DNA of 64,000 nucleotides from CAWDVK01 sp963805715 (lineage in GTDB: Bacteria; Actinomycetota; Actinomycetes; Streptosporangiales; Streptosporangiaceae): assembly GCA_963805715.1 (NCBI GenBank), contig CAWDVK010000004.1:310001-374000 (forward strand), written 5' to 3'. The translations under genes and the position numbers were made by a program. Positions 52,042-63,359 of this stretch are shown here, in pieces. A model generated the notes under the pieces. It was not told the DNA's origin. It did not search any database and worked only from the letters and a program-made list of their open reading frames with translations. Position 1 is the stretch's first letter. The number at the start of each line of letters is the position of its first letter.

Positions 52042-54801
52042 GTGGCGACGAAGCCGACACCGGGCGCCGGTCAGCAGCGCGAGGATCCAGCGGGCCGGCC
52101 AGCGGGGCACCGTGACAAACTGCTGCTGCTGGACGGGCACTCCCTGGCCTACCGCGCGTTCTTCGCGCTGCCCCCGGAGAACTTCTCCACCACGACGGGG
52201 CAGCCGACCAACGCGGTGTACGGCTTCACGGCGATGCTGATCAACGTCCTGCGGGATGAGCAGCCGACGCACGTGGCGGTCGCATTCGACCGCAGCGAGC
52301 CCACTTTCCGGCATGAGCAGTACGTTGACTACAAGGCGAACCGGCGGGAGACCCCGGCCGACTTCCGCAGCCAGCTCAGCCTGATCTTCGAGGTGCTGGA
52401 CGCGCTCGGCATCCCGCGGCTGTCGGTGGCCGGCTATGAGGCCGACGATGTCATCGCCACCCTCGCGACCCAGGCCTCCGCCGATATGGACGTCCTGATC
52501 GTGACCGGCGACCGTGACGTGCTGCAGCTGGTCAATGACGACGTGACCGTGCTGATGACCAGGCGCGGGATCAGCGACATGACCCGCTTCACGCCCGCGG
52601 CGGTGACCGAGAAGTACGGGCTGACGCCGGCCCAGTACCCGGATTTCGCCGCCGTCCGCGGCGATCCGAGCGACAACCTGCCCAGCATCCCGGGTGTCGG
52701 CGAGAAGACGGCCGCGAAGTGGATCATCGAGTTCGGCTCCCTGGCCAGCCTCGTCGACCGGGTTGACGAGGTCAAGGGCAAGGCGGGCGACAACCTGCGC
52801 GAGCATCTCGGCAACGTGCTGCGCAACCGCCAGCTGACCGAGCTGGCCAGGGACGTCCCGCTGGAGGCCGGCCCGCATGACCTGCGGCCCGCGGCGTGGG
52901 ACCGGGAGCAGATTCACCAGCTCTTCGACACCCTGCAGTTCCGTGTCCTGCGGGACCGGCTCTACGCCACGCTGCCGAACGGGATCGCCGGCCCGGCGGT
53001 AGCCGCCGCTGCCGCGCCCGCTGGTGACGCCTTCGACGCGGAGGCCAGCGTGCTGGCGCCGGACGAGGTAGCCGGCTGGCTGGCCGAGCACGCCACGGCC
53101 GCGGGCCGGGCCGGCCTGGCGGTGAGCGGCAGCTGGGGCCGCGGCACCGGCGACATGGACGGCCTGGCCATCGCGGCGCCGGACGGGGCGGCGGCCTTCA
53201 TCGACCCAGTGGCGCTGACCGCTCAGGATGAGGCGGCGCTGGCCGCCTGGCTGGCTGACCCGGCCCGGCCGAAGGCCGTGCATGACGCCAAGGGGCCGAT
53301 GCACGCGCTGGCCGCCCGCGGCTTCGAGCTGGCCGGCCTGACCAGCGACACCGCGCTCGCCGCCTACCTGGCGCTGCCCGGCCAGCGCAGCTTCGACCTG
53401 GCCGACCTCGCGCTGCGCTACCTGAACCGGGAGCTGCGCGGCGCGGGAACCGCCGACGGGCAGCTCACCCTGGACATGTCGGGCCCGGCGGAGGCGGCGA
53501 ATGCGCTGGCGCAGCGGGCTCAGGCCACCGCCGGGCTGGCTGATGCGCTCGATGCCGACCTGGACAAGCGCGGGGCGACGACGCTGCTGGCCGAGGTCGA
53601 GCTGCCGCTGGTCGGCGTGCTCGCGCGGATGGAGCGGGCCGGGATCGCCGCTGACACCCACCACCTGGCCGACATGTCGGCCAGCCTGGCCGGCGAGGTG
53701 AAGGCGGCTGAGCAGGCTGCGTACTCGATCACCGGGCACGAGTTCAACCTCGGCTCGCCCAAGCAGCTGCAGGAGGTCCTGTTCACCGAGCTGGGCCTGC
53801 CCAAGACCAAGCGGATCAAGACCGGCTACACGACCGACTCGGAGGCGCTCACCGGCCTGCTCGCGCAGACCGGGCACCCGGTCCTGGAGTACCTGCTCCG
53901 GCACCGGGATGTCGCCCGGCTGAAGAGCATCGTGGACTCGCTGATCCCGATGGCTGACACCGACGGGCGCATCCACACCACTTTCAACCAGATGGTCGCG
54001 GCCACCGGCAGGCTCTCGTCGACCGACCCCAACCTGCAGAACATCCCGATCAGGACCGAGGAGGGCCGCCGCATCCGGCAGGCCTTCGTGGTGGGCGAGG
54101 GCTACCAGACCCTGCTGACCGCCGACTACAGCCAGATTGAGCTGCGCATCATGGCCCATCTGTCCGGCGACGAGGCGCTGGCCGCGGCCTTCGGCTCGGG
54201 CCACGACTTCCACGCGGAGACCGCGTCGCGCGTCTTCGGCGTGCCGCCCGACCTGGTCACCGTGGAGCTGCGCAGCAAGATCAAGGCGATGAACTACGGG
54301 CTCGCGTACGGCCTGTCCGCCTACGGGCTGTCTCAGCAGCTGCGGGTGACCCCGGATGAGGCACGGGCCTTCATGGAAGGCTATTTCGAGCAGTTCGGCG
54401 GGATCAGGGACTACCTGCGCGAGGTCGTGGCCCGGGCGCGCATGGACGGCTATACCGAGACGATCCTGGGCCGCCGCCGGTACCTGCCCGACCTCACCTC
54501 CGACAACAGGCAGCGCCGGGAGATGGCGGAGCGGATGGCGCTGAACGCGCCCATCCAGGGCTCGGCGGCCGACATCATCAAGGTCGCCATGCTCCGGGTC
54601 GACAGCGCGCTGCGAGCGAGCGGGCTGCGCTCCCGGATGCTGCTGCAGGTGCATGACGAGCTGCTGTTCGAGGTGGCGCCCGGCGAGCTGGACGAACTAC
54701 GCGAACTGGTCGAGGCGGCGATGGGCGGCGCGTTCGCGCTCAGCGTGCCGCTGAGCGTGTCCGTGGGCACCGGGCGCAGCTGGGCCGAGGCCGCGCACTG
54801 A
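52042..54801 (+). CDS. polA: DNA polymerase I
   Basis: The 919-residue protein performs Okazaki fragment processing and repair synthesis. The N-terminal 5' nuclease reads KLLLLDGHSLAYRAFFALP, FDRSEPTFRHEQYVDYKANR, YEADDVIATLA and GVGEKTAAKWI. The central exonuclease-like domain (about 330-500) lacks the DxE metal ligands and is probably inactive, as in other actinobacteria. The polymerase has motif A DYSQIELRIMAHLSGDEAL (about 693), motif B RSKIKAMNYGLAYGLSAYGL and motif C QVHDELLFEV (about 870). TAGGAT lies 6 nt before GTG 52042, consistent with a leaderless mRNA. Confidence 0.97.
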   Translation: MATKPTPGAGQQREDPAGRPAGHRDKLLLLDGHSLAYRAFFALPPENFSTTTGQPTNAVYGFTAMLINVLRDEQPTHVAVAFDRSEPTFRHEQYVDYKANRRETPADFRSQLSLIFEVLDALGIPRLSVAGYEADDVIATLATQASADMDVLIVTGDRDVLQLVNDDVTVLMTRRGISDMTRFTPAAVTEKYGLTPAQYPDFAAVRGDPSDNLPSIPGVGEKTAAKWIIEFGSLASLVDRVDEVKGKAGDNLREHLGNVLRNRQLTELARDVPLEAGPHDLRPAAWDREQIHQLFDTLQFRVLRDRLYATLPNGIAGPAVAAAAAPAGDAFDAEASVLAPDEVAGWLAEHATAAGRAGLAVSGSWGRGTGDMDGLAIAAPDGAAAFIDPVALTAQDEAALAAWLADPARPKAVHDAKGPMHALAARGFELAGLTSDTALAAYLALPGQRSFDLADLALRYLNRELRGAGTADGQLTLDMSGPAEAANALAQRAQATAGLADALDADLDKRGATTLLAEVELPLVGVLARMERAGIAADTHHLADMSASLAGEVKAAEQAAYSITGHEFNLGSPKQLQEVLFTELGLPKTKRIKTGYTTDSEALTGLLAQTGHPVLEYLLRHRDVARLKSIVDSLIPMADTDGRIHTTFNQMVAATGRLSSTDPNLQNIPIRTEEGRRIRQAFVVGEGYQTLLTADYSQIELRIMAHLSGDEALAAAFGSGHDFHAETASRVFGVPPDLVTVELRSKIKAMNYGLAYGLSAYGLSQQLRVTPDEARAFMEGYFEQFGGIRDYLREVVARARMDGYTETILGRRRYLPDLTSDNRQRREMAERMALNAPIQGSAADIIKVAMLRVDSALRASGLRSRMLLQVHDELLFEVAPGELDELRELVEAAMGGAFALSVPLSVSVGTGRSWAEAAH

Positions 54802-55113
54802 CCGGCCGGCCCGGACCGGCGCTGGGCGGCCAGGAGCCGGCCCCGGGCGCGCCGGGACCGCGCCGCGACAGGGGATCGGGAGGCGTCTGCCGGGCCCCAG
54901 GATTGACCGCCCGGCCGGGGTCTCATATGCTGATCGCTGCGCTGTGATTTCTTGCAGTCCGCCATGGTCAGGCAGCCCGCGGGGCCGTCTCACGGCAGGC
55001 CGCGGCCGGTCATGCTGGCCAGGCGTGTCAAAGTCACTCCTGGCCTTCCATGTCGGGCTTACCGTACATAGCGCGGCCACCTATCCCTGTCCGTACCCGG
55101 AGTCCATCTACAC
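54802..55113. other. 312-bp region upstream of rpsA
   Basis: No gene supported. It should carry the rpsA promoter and leader; the AT-richer stretch around 55060-55075 (TACCGTACATAG) is the best -10 region I can see. No ribosome site stands out before ATG 55114. Confidence 0.4.
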
Positions 55114-56589
55114 ATGACGAGCAGCACCGAGGCCACCTCGACCCCCAAGATAGCGGTCAACGACATCGGTTCCGAGGAGGCCTTCCTCGCCGCGATCGAC
55201 GAGACCATCAAGTACTTCAATGACGGCGACATCGTCGAGGGAACCGTCGTCAAGGTCGATCGGGACGAGGTTCTGCTCGACATCGGCTACAAGACCGAAG
55301 GCGTTATCCCGTCCAGGGAACTGTCCATCAAGCACGATGTCGACCCGCATGACGTCGTCAAGAGCGGCGAGCACATCGAGGCCCTCGTCCTGCAGAAGGA
55401 GGACAAGGAGGGCCGGCTGATCCTGTCCAAGAAGCGGGCGCAGTACGAGCGCGCGTGGGGCACGATCGAGCGGATCAAGGAAGAGGACGGCGTCGTCACC
55501 GGCACGGTCATCGAGGTGGTGAAGGGCGGCCTGATCCTGGACATCGGCCTGCGCGGCTTCCTGCCCGCGTCCCTGGTCGAGATGCGCCGCGTCCGTGATC
55601 TCCAGCCGTACGTCGGCAAGGAGATCGAGGCCAAGATCATTGAGCTGGACAAGAACCGCAACAACGTGGTGCTGTCCCGCCGGGCCTGGCTCGAGCAGAC
55701 CCAGTCCGAGGTCCGCCAGAACTTCCTCAACACCCTGCAGAAGGGCCAGATCCGCAAGGGCGTCGTCTCCTCCATCGTCAACTTCGGCGCGTTCGTCGAC
55801 CTGGGCGGCGTGGACGGCCTGGTGCACGTCTCGGAGCTGTCCTGGAAGCACATCGACCACCCGGGCGAGGTCGTCGAGGTGGGCCAGGAGGTCACCGTCG
55901 AGGTACTCGACGTGGACATGGACCGCGAGCGGGTGTCCCTGTCGCTGAAGTCGACCCAGGAAGACCCCTGGCAGCAGTTCGCCCGCACCCACCAGATCGG
56001 CCAGGTCGTCCCCGGCCGGGTCACCAAGCTCGTCCCGTTCGGCGCGTTCGTCCGGGTCGAGGAGGGCATCGAGGGCCTGGTGCACATCTCCGAGCTGGCG
56101 GACCGGCACGTGGAGATTCCCGAGCAGGTCGTGCAGGTCGGCGACGAGATCTTTGTCAAGATCATCGATATCGACCTGGACCGGCGCCGGATCAGCCTGT
56201 CGCTCAAGCAGGCCAACGAGGGCACGGTCGGCGAGGCAGTCGGCGAGGACTTCGACCCGACCCTGTACGGCATGCCGGCCACCTACGACGAGCAGGGCAA
56301 CTACGTCTACCCCGACGGCTTCGACCCCGAGTCGGGCGAATGGCTCGAGGGGTACGACACCCAGCGCGAGGAGTGGGAGCGTCAGTACGCCGAGGCCCGC
56401 TCTCGCTACGAGGCGCACCAGCAGCAGGTCGCCGAGGCCCGCAGCAAGGCCGCCAGCGCCGCCGAAGGCGACGACGAGGCCGGCGGCCGCCGCAGCGCCG
56501 CCTCGCCAGAGCCGGCGGCGATGGGCACGCTCGCCTCGGACGAGGCACTCGCCGCGCTCCGGGACAAGCTGTCCGGCGGCCAGAGCTGA
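55114..56589 (+). CDS. rpsA: 30S ribosomal protein S1
   Basis: The 491-residue protein has four S1 RNA-binding domains at about residues 35-105, 122-188, 209-277 and 295-365. They begin GDIVEGTVVKVDRDEVLLDIG, DGVVTGTVIEVVKGGLILDIG, GQIRKGVVSSIVNFGAFVDLG and GQVVPGRVTKLVPFGAFVRV. An acidic low-complexity tail follows. Four domains is the usual actinobacterial form, versus six in E. coli. It binds mRNA and helps initiation; the abundance of near-leaderless genes here is consistent with a reduced S1 role for some messages. Confidence 0.97.
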   Translation: MTSSTEATSTPKIAVNDIGSEEAFLAAIDETIKYFNDGDIVEGTVVKVDRDEVLLDIGYKTEGVIPSRELSIKHDVDPHDVVKSGEHIEALVLQKEDKEGRLILSKKRAQYERAWGTIERIKEEDGVVTGTVIEVVKGGLILDIGLRGFLPASLVEMRRVRDLQPYVGKEIEAKIIELDKNRNNVVLSRRAWLEQTQSEVRQNFLNTLQKGQIRKGVVSSIVNFGAFVDLGGVDGLVHVSELSWKHIDHPGEVVEVGQEVTVEVLDVDMDRERVSLSLKSTQEDPWQQFARTHQIGQVVPGRVTKLVPFGAFVRVEEGIEGLVHISELADRHVEIPEQVVQVGDEIFVKIIDIDLDRRRISLSLKQANEGTVGEAVGEDFDPTLYGMPATYDEQGNYVYPDGFDPESGEWLEGYDTQREEWERQYAEARSRYEAHQQQVAEARSKAASAAEGDDEAGGRRSAASPEPAAMGTLASDEALAALRDKLSGGQS

Positions 56590-56609
56590 CCGCCAGACGA
56601 CCCGTATTC

Positions 56610-56660
56610 ATGATCACGGGGATTTCCCTGTCGCTGCGACCGGGAAATCCCCGTGATCAT
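56610..56660. terminator. Long perfect hairpin between rpsA and coaE
   Basis: ATGATCACGGGGATTTCCC (56610-56628) and its exact reverse complement (56642-56660) form a 19-bp stem. The 13-nt loop contains a further GTCG/CGAC 4-bp helix. It begins 21 bp after the rpsA stop and ends 5 bp before the coaE start codon. It probably terminates rpsA transcripts or protects their 3' ends; it could also hide the coaE start. Confidence 0.7.
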
Positions 56661-56665
56661 TACTG

Positions 56666-57280
56666 GTGGCTGGCTTGCTGCGCGTCGGGCTGACTGGCGG
56701 CATCGGGGCCGGCAAGAGCGAGGTCTCCAGGCGGCTCGCTGCGCAGGGCGCCGTGGTGATCGACGCCGACGCCATCGCTCATGAGGTGGTCGGGCCCGGC
56801 ACCGGCGGCCTGGCCGAAGTGGTGGCCGCGTTCGGGAATGACGTACTGGACCCGGGCGGCCAGCTGGACCGGGCCCGGCTGGGCGACCTGGTCTTCGCCG
56901 ATCCGCAGCTGCGCTCGAAGCTCAACGCGATCGTGCACCCGCTGGTGGCAGCCCGGATGCGCGAGCTGGAGGACACCGCGCCAGCGGGCAGCATCGTGGT
57001 TCATGACGTGCCGCTGATCGCCGAGAACAACCTGGCCGGATCGTATGACCTGGTCGTCGTCGTGGACGTGCCGCCGCGCATCCAGCTGGACCGGCTGATC
57101 AGGCACCGCGGCCTGAGCCGGGACCAGGCGAAGGCGCGGATCGCCGCGCAGGCAGCCAGGGAGCAGCGGCTGGCCATCGCCAGCATCGTGGTCGACAACT
57201 CTGGCTCGCTGGCCGAACTGGACCGCCAGGTCGGCGAGCTGTGGGCCGAGCTGAGGCGGCGGCTGCCCGCCAGCGCGTAA
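56666..57280 (+). CDS. coaE: Dephospho-CoA kinase
   Basis: The 204-residue P-loop kinase catalyses the last step of coenzyme A synthesis. It shows LRVGLTGGIGAGKSEVSRRLA (Walker A), VIDADAIAHEVVGPGTGGL, HPLVAARM, VVHDVPLIAENNL and RLIRHRGLSRDQAKARIAAQA. GTG 56666 gives MAGLLRVGLTGG; TTG 56675 is an alternative start. No ribosome site can be seen because the long hairpin abuts the start. Some actinobacterial CoaE have a fused C-terminal domain; this one does not. Confidence 0.93.
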   Translation: MAGLLRVGLTGGIGAGKSEVSRRLAAQGAVVIDADAIAHEVVGPGTGGLAEVVAAFGNDVLDPGGQLDRARLGDLVFADPQLRSKLNAIVHPLVAARMRELEDTAPAGSIVVHDVPLIAENNLAGSYDLVVVVDVPPRIQLDRLIRHRGLSRDQAKARIAAQAAREQRLAIASIVVDNSGSLAELDRQVGELWAELRRRLPASA

Positions 57281-57526
57281 CCCGCAGGCGCCCTGCCCGG
57301 CTGATGAGCTCGCCGTCCGCGGCCGGGGCGGCCAGCGCCAGCCGGGAAATACTGCCGGAGCGGGCGGGGTTGGCACTGGGCGGCGGGGGCGAGCGCCGGG
57401 CAGTAGCCGCCCGGGGAACCCGGGCCAGGGCCCGGCCGGGTTGTCAGACCCGCGGCCTACAGTGGATGAGCGGCCACCGGATGCTGGCGCATGAGGCGCG
57501 CGTCACGGTGGCGAGGTGGAGGATTC

Positions 57527-59650
<2,124 letters not shown>

Positions 59651-59761
59651 TCACGATCATGCCGCCAGCCCTGTCGCTGCGGCGGGGCCGCAGTTAACGC
59701 GTTATAACTTGAGTGAGCGTCCGGTCAGCGCTCAGCCGACGGACAGCGTAGGGTCAGAGTT

Positions 59762-60718
59762 ATGCTGGCCAGCCTGGTCGCCGCCCTGGTGTCGGCCTTC
59801 TGCTACGGAATCGCCGCTGTCATGCAGGCGATCGCCGTCAGGTCGGCCAGCAACCGACCGGAACTGGTGGACGCCGGAGCCCCTGGCGGCGCGGCCGCGG
59901 CCGTCGATCCGGGCCTCATCGTGCGCATGCTGCGGCAATGGCCGTTCATCGTCAGCATCTTCATCGACCTGACCGGTTTCGTGGCGCAGCTGGTCGCGCT
60001 CCGGCGGCTGCCGCTTTTTGCCGTGCAGGCCATCATCGCGTCGAACCTGGCCGTCACCGCCGTGTTCGCGGCCTGGCTGATGCACATCCGCCTCACCTGG
60101 CGGGAGTGGCTCGCTGTGGTCGGGGTGGTGATCGGGGTCGGGCTGCTGGGAGCCTCGGCGGGCCCGCAGGGCGCCGCCCGGGTCGGACACGAGTTCCAGC
60201 TGGGCCTGATCGTCGCGGTGGTGGGGGTGGCAGTGGCCGGGCTCGCCGCGGCCAGGCTGCCCAGTGCCGCCCGCACCCCCGTGCTCGGCGCCGTGGCCGG
60301 CCTCGGTTACGCGGTGCTGGCGGTGTCAGCCCGGATACTGCCCGGCTTCACGCCGCATCAGCTCATCCGGGACCCGGCCGCGTACACGCTCGCCGCGGCC
60401 GGGATTGTCTCCTTCATGCTGTACGCCTCCGCGCTGGAGGGCGGTAGCGTCACCGTGGCCACCGCGGCCGTGGTGCTGACCGAGACCGCGCCGCCCGCTG
60501 TCGTCGGGCTGCTGTTCCTCGGCGACGCCACCCGGCATGGCCTGGCCGGGGTGGCCGTCCTCGGGTTCCTGCTGGCCGTCATCTGCGCGGTGGCGCTGGC
60601 GCGGTTCGGCGAGGGCAGCGAGCAACGTGCGGACCGCCGGTCGGCGCGGCCAGCGCAGGAGAGCGTCCCGGCTGGCCGGCCGGGCGGATTACGGGCCGGC
60701 GAGGTGACGGACCCCTAA
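59762..60718 (+). CDS. DMT-superfamily membrane transporter (EamA/NIPA-like)
   Basis: The 318-residue protein has about nine to ten helices, starting MLASLVAALVSAFCYGIAAVMQAIAVRSAS. PLFAVQAIIASNLAVTAVFAAW, WREWLAVVGVVIGVGLLG and a second half with YASALEGGSVTVATAAVVLTETAPPAVVGLLFLGD show the internal duplication of the DMT fold. A polar tail of about 45 residues follows. Substrate unknown. TAGGGT (59749-59754) ends 7 nt before ATG, suggesting a leaderless mRNA. Confidence 0.85.
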   Translation: MLASLVAALVSAFCYGIAAVMQAIAVRSASNRPELVDAGAPGGAAAAVDPGLIVRMLRQWPFIVSIFIDLTGFVAQLVALRRLPLFAVQAIIASNLAVTAVFAAWLMHIRLTWREWLAVVGVVIGVGLLGASAGPQGAARVGHEFQLGLIVAVVGVAVAGLAAARLPSAARTPVLGAVAGLGYAVLAVSARILPGFTPHQLIRDPAAYTLAAAGIVSFMLYASALEGGSVTVATAAVVLTETAPPAVVGLLFLGDATRHGLAGVAVLGFLLAVICAVALARFGEGSEQRADRRSARPAQESVPAGRPGGLRAGEVTDP

Positions 60719-60818
60719 GTCACGGTGTCTGTGGCCGCCCGGGTGCCGCCCGCCTGATATTCTGATACCCCGTGGACCGGCGGGATTTCCCGCTGGCACT
60801 GACCACGGGAGTCTTACA

Positions 60819-62555
60819 TTGGCGATGCCATCGCATGCAGCGCGGCCGGCCAGTACCAAGCACCTCTTCGTCACCGGTGGCGTTGCTTCCAGCCTCGGCA
60901 AGGGCCTTACTGCCTCCAGCCTCGGTCGGCTGCTCAAGCTGCGCGGCCTCCGGGTCGCCATGCAGAAGCTTGATCCGTACCTGAACGTCGACCCCGGCAC
61001 CATGAACCCCTTCCAGCATGGCGAGGTGTTCGTCACCGACGACGGCATCGAGACCGACCTGGACGTCGGGCATTACGAGCGGTTCCTGGACATCAGGCTG
61101 CCAGGCTCGGCCAACGTCACCACCGGCCAGATCTACTCCAGCGTGATCGCCAAGGAGCGGCGGGGCGACTACCTGGGTGACACGGTGCAGGTGATCCCGC
61201 ACATCACCAACGAGATCAAGTCCCGGATCCTGGAGATGGGCGGCCCTGCGGTCGACGTGGTGATCACCGAGGTGGGGGGCACGGTCGGGGACATCGAGTC
61301 GCTGCCCTTCCTGGAGGCCATCCGCCAGATCCGGCATGAGATCGGCCGGGACAGGTGCTTTTTCCTGCACGTGTCCCTGCTGCCGTACATCGGGCCGTCC
61401 GGCGAGCTGAAGACCAAGCCGACGCAGCACTCGGTGGCCGCCCTGCGCAGCATCGGCATCCAGCCCGACGCGATCGTCTGCCGGTCGGACCGGCAGATCA
61501 GCGACGGGCTGAAGCGGAAGGTCAGCCTGATGTGCGACGTGGACGAGGAGGCCGTTGTCTCGGCGCCCGACGCGCCGTCGATCTACGACATCCCCAAGGT
61601 CCTGCACAGCGAGGGCCTGGACGCGTACGTGGTGCGGCGACTGGGGCTGCCGTTCCGCGACGTGGACTGGAGCGAATGGGACGAGCTGCTGCGCCGCGTG
61701 CACCGGCCCGCCGAGATCGTGACGATCGCGCTGGTCGGCAAGTACGTCGACCTGCCGGATGCGTACCTGTCGCCGGCCGAGGCGCTGCGGGCAGGCGGTT
61801 TCGCCAACGATGCCCGGGTCAACGTCCGGTGGGTCACCAGCGATGACTGCCAGACGCCCGAGGGCGCGGCCCGGCAGCTGGCGGACGTCGACGGGGTGCT
61901 GGTTCCCGGCGGCTTCGGCGTGCGCGGCATCGAGGGGAAGATCGGTGCCGTGCGGTATGCCCGCGAGAACGGGATCCCGCTGCTGGGACTGTGCCTCGGC
62001 CTGCAGTGCATGGCGATCGAGGTGGGCCGTGACCTGGCCGGGCTGGACGGCGCCAACAGCGCGGAATTCGACCCGGACACGCCGCATCCGGTGATCGCCA
62101 CGATGGCGGACCAGGAGGACGTGGTCGCGGGCGAGCGGGATATGGGCGGCACGATGCGGCTCGGCCTGTACCCGGCCGTCCTGGCCGAGGGCAGCCTGGT
62201 CCGCGAGCTGTACCAGGCCGAGATCGTGCAGGAGCGGCACCGGCACCGGTATGAGATCAACAACTCCTACCGGGCCATGCTGGAAGGGGCCGGGCTGGTC
62301 TGCTCGGGCCTGTCACCGGACGGGCGGCTGGTGGAGTTCGTCGAGCTGCCGCGCAGCGCGCACCCGTTCTTCGTGGCGACCCAGGCGCACCCCGAGTTCC
62401 TGTCTCGCCCGACCCGCCCGCATCCGCTGTTCAGCGGGCTGGTGGCGGCAGCGCTTGAGCGCTCCCGCGCCGTGCCTGCGGCTGCCGAGGCGGCGGCCGG
62501 CGGCGGGCTGCGGCCCGCGGCTGCGGCCCGGGCCGGCGCGCGCTGGGATGCCTGA
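60819..62555 (+). CDS. pyrG: CTP synthase
   Basis: The 578-residue enzyme converts UTP to CTP with glutamine. The synthetase domain has KHLFVTGGVASSLGKGLTASSLGRLLK, MQKLDPYLNVDPGTMNPFQHGEVFVTDDG and EVGGTVGDIESLPFLEA. The class I glutaminase domain has GLCLGLQCMAIEV (Cys near residue 391) and ATQAHPEFLSRP (His/Glu). TTG 60819 has GGGAG about 7 nt upstream; ATG 60825 is the alternative. A TATTCT box at 60758-60763 and a GCGGGATTTCCCGC palindrome lie in the 100-bp leader. Its end overlaps the Nudix gene by 8 bp. Confidence 0.97.
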   Translation: MAMPSHAARPASTKHLFVTGGVASSLGKGLTASSLGRLLKLRGLRVAMQKLDPYLNVDPGTMNPFQHGEVFVTDDGIETDLDVGHYERFLDIRLPGSANVTTGQIYSSVIAKERRGDYLGDTVQVIPHITNEIKSRILEMGGPAVDVVITEVGGTVGDIESLPFLEAIRQIRHEIGRDRCFFLHVSLLPYIGPSGELKTKPTQHSVAALRSIGIQPDAIVCRSDRQISDGLKRKVSLMCDVDEEAVVSAPDAPSIYDIPKVLHSEGLDAYVVRRLGLPFRDVDWSEWDELLRRVHRPAEIVTIALVGKYVDLPDAYLSPAEALRAGGFANDARVNVRWVTSDDCQTPEGAARQLADVDGVLVPGGFGVRGIEGKIGAVRYARENGIPLLGLCLGLQCMAIEVGRDLAGLDGANSAEFDPDTPHPVIATMADQEDVVAGERDMGGTMRLGLYPAVLAEGSLVRELYQAEIVQERHRHRYEINNSYRAMLEGAGLVCSGLSPDGRLVEFVELPRSAHPFFVATQAHPEFLSRPTRPHPLFSGLVAAALERSRAVPAAAEAAAGGGLRPAAAARAGARWDA

Positions 62556-63279
62556 GCAGGTGTCCCGGGGGGACGGCGGCGACAGCCAGGCGGCCCGGCC
62601 CGCCGGGGCCCGGGTCGTGTTCCCGGACGGCCCGGCCGATTCCGTGCCCGCCGGCGCGGAGCTTCGCGACATCGCGCAGCGCTGGCCGGTCACCGCGACA
62701 GCCGAGATAGCGCGGGCCCGGATCGTCAATATTCGCTCCGATACGGTGCAGATGCCGGACGGCAGCGAGGCCGCCCGTGAGGTCGTGGAGCACCCCGGCG
62801 CGGTGGCCGTGCTGGCCCTGGACGACGCGGACCGGGTCCTGCTGATCCGGCAGTACCGGCACCCCGTCGCCGCCCTGCTCTGGGAGATCCCGGCCGGCCT
62901 GCGCGACGTTCCGGGCGAGCCCGCGCAGGTCACTGCCGAGCGGGAGCTGCTGGAGGAGACCGGCTACCGGGCGGCGGACTGGCGGGTCCTCGCTGACTTC
63001 TTCACCTCGCCCGGATTCAGCACCGAGCGGCTGCGGATCTTCCTGGCCCGCCGGCTGACGGCTGTCCCGGCCGCCGAGCGACAATACGTACCAGAGCACG
63101 AGGAGGCTCAGCTGGCCCTGGCCTGGGTGCCGCTGGATACCGCCGTCCGCGCCTTCCTGGCGGGCGACATGCATAACGGCGTGGCCGCGGTGGGTATCTT
63201 GTCCGCGTATGTCGCTCGCCAGGACGCCCGCGGCGGGTTCGAGGCTCTGCGCCCCGCACATGCCCCGGAGCTGCCGTGA
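62548..63279 (+). CDS. Nudix hydrolase, ADP-ribose pyrophosphatase-like
   Basis: The 243-residue protein has a Nudix domain (about 90-220) with LLIRQYRHPVAALLWEIPAG and the Nudix box GEPAQVTAERELLEETGY, which coordinates metal for pyrophosphate hydrolysis. FFTSPGFSTERLRIFLA follows and is typical of the NudF group. The first 50 or so residues have no clear domain. Overlap with pyrG implies coupling; this pair is common in actinobacteria. Confidence 0.92.
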   Translation: MPEQVSRGDGGDSQAARPAGARVVFPDGPADSVPAGAELRDIAQRWPVTATAEIARARIVNIRSDTVQMPDGSEAAREVVEHPGAVAVLALDDADRVLLIRQYRHPVAALLWEIPAGLRDVPGEPAQVTAERELLEETGYRAADWRVLADFFTSPGFSTERLRIFLARRLTAVPAAERQYVPEHEEAQLALAWVPLDTAVRAFLAGDMHNGVAAVGILSAYVARQDARGGFEALRPAHAPELP

Positions 63280-63308
63280 CTTTAGCGGCACGGGCGTGGG
63301 ATGGTGAG

Positions 63309-63334
63309 CCCGCCTGGTAATGAGGCCAGGCGGG
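63309..63334 (+). terminator. Hairpin between the Nudix gene and ald
   Basis: CCCGCCTGG, 8-nt loop, CCAGGCGGG: a 9-bp perfect stem 29 bp after the Nudix stop and 25 bp before the ald start. It could be a terminator or part of the ald leader. Confidence 0.45.
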
Positions 63335-63359
63335 AGTGGCGCAGAGGAAGGACATACCC

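Noticed and set aside
52000..54654. Open frame of 884 codons on the minus strand
   Set aside because: Antisense shadow of polA with no recognisable motif.
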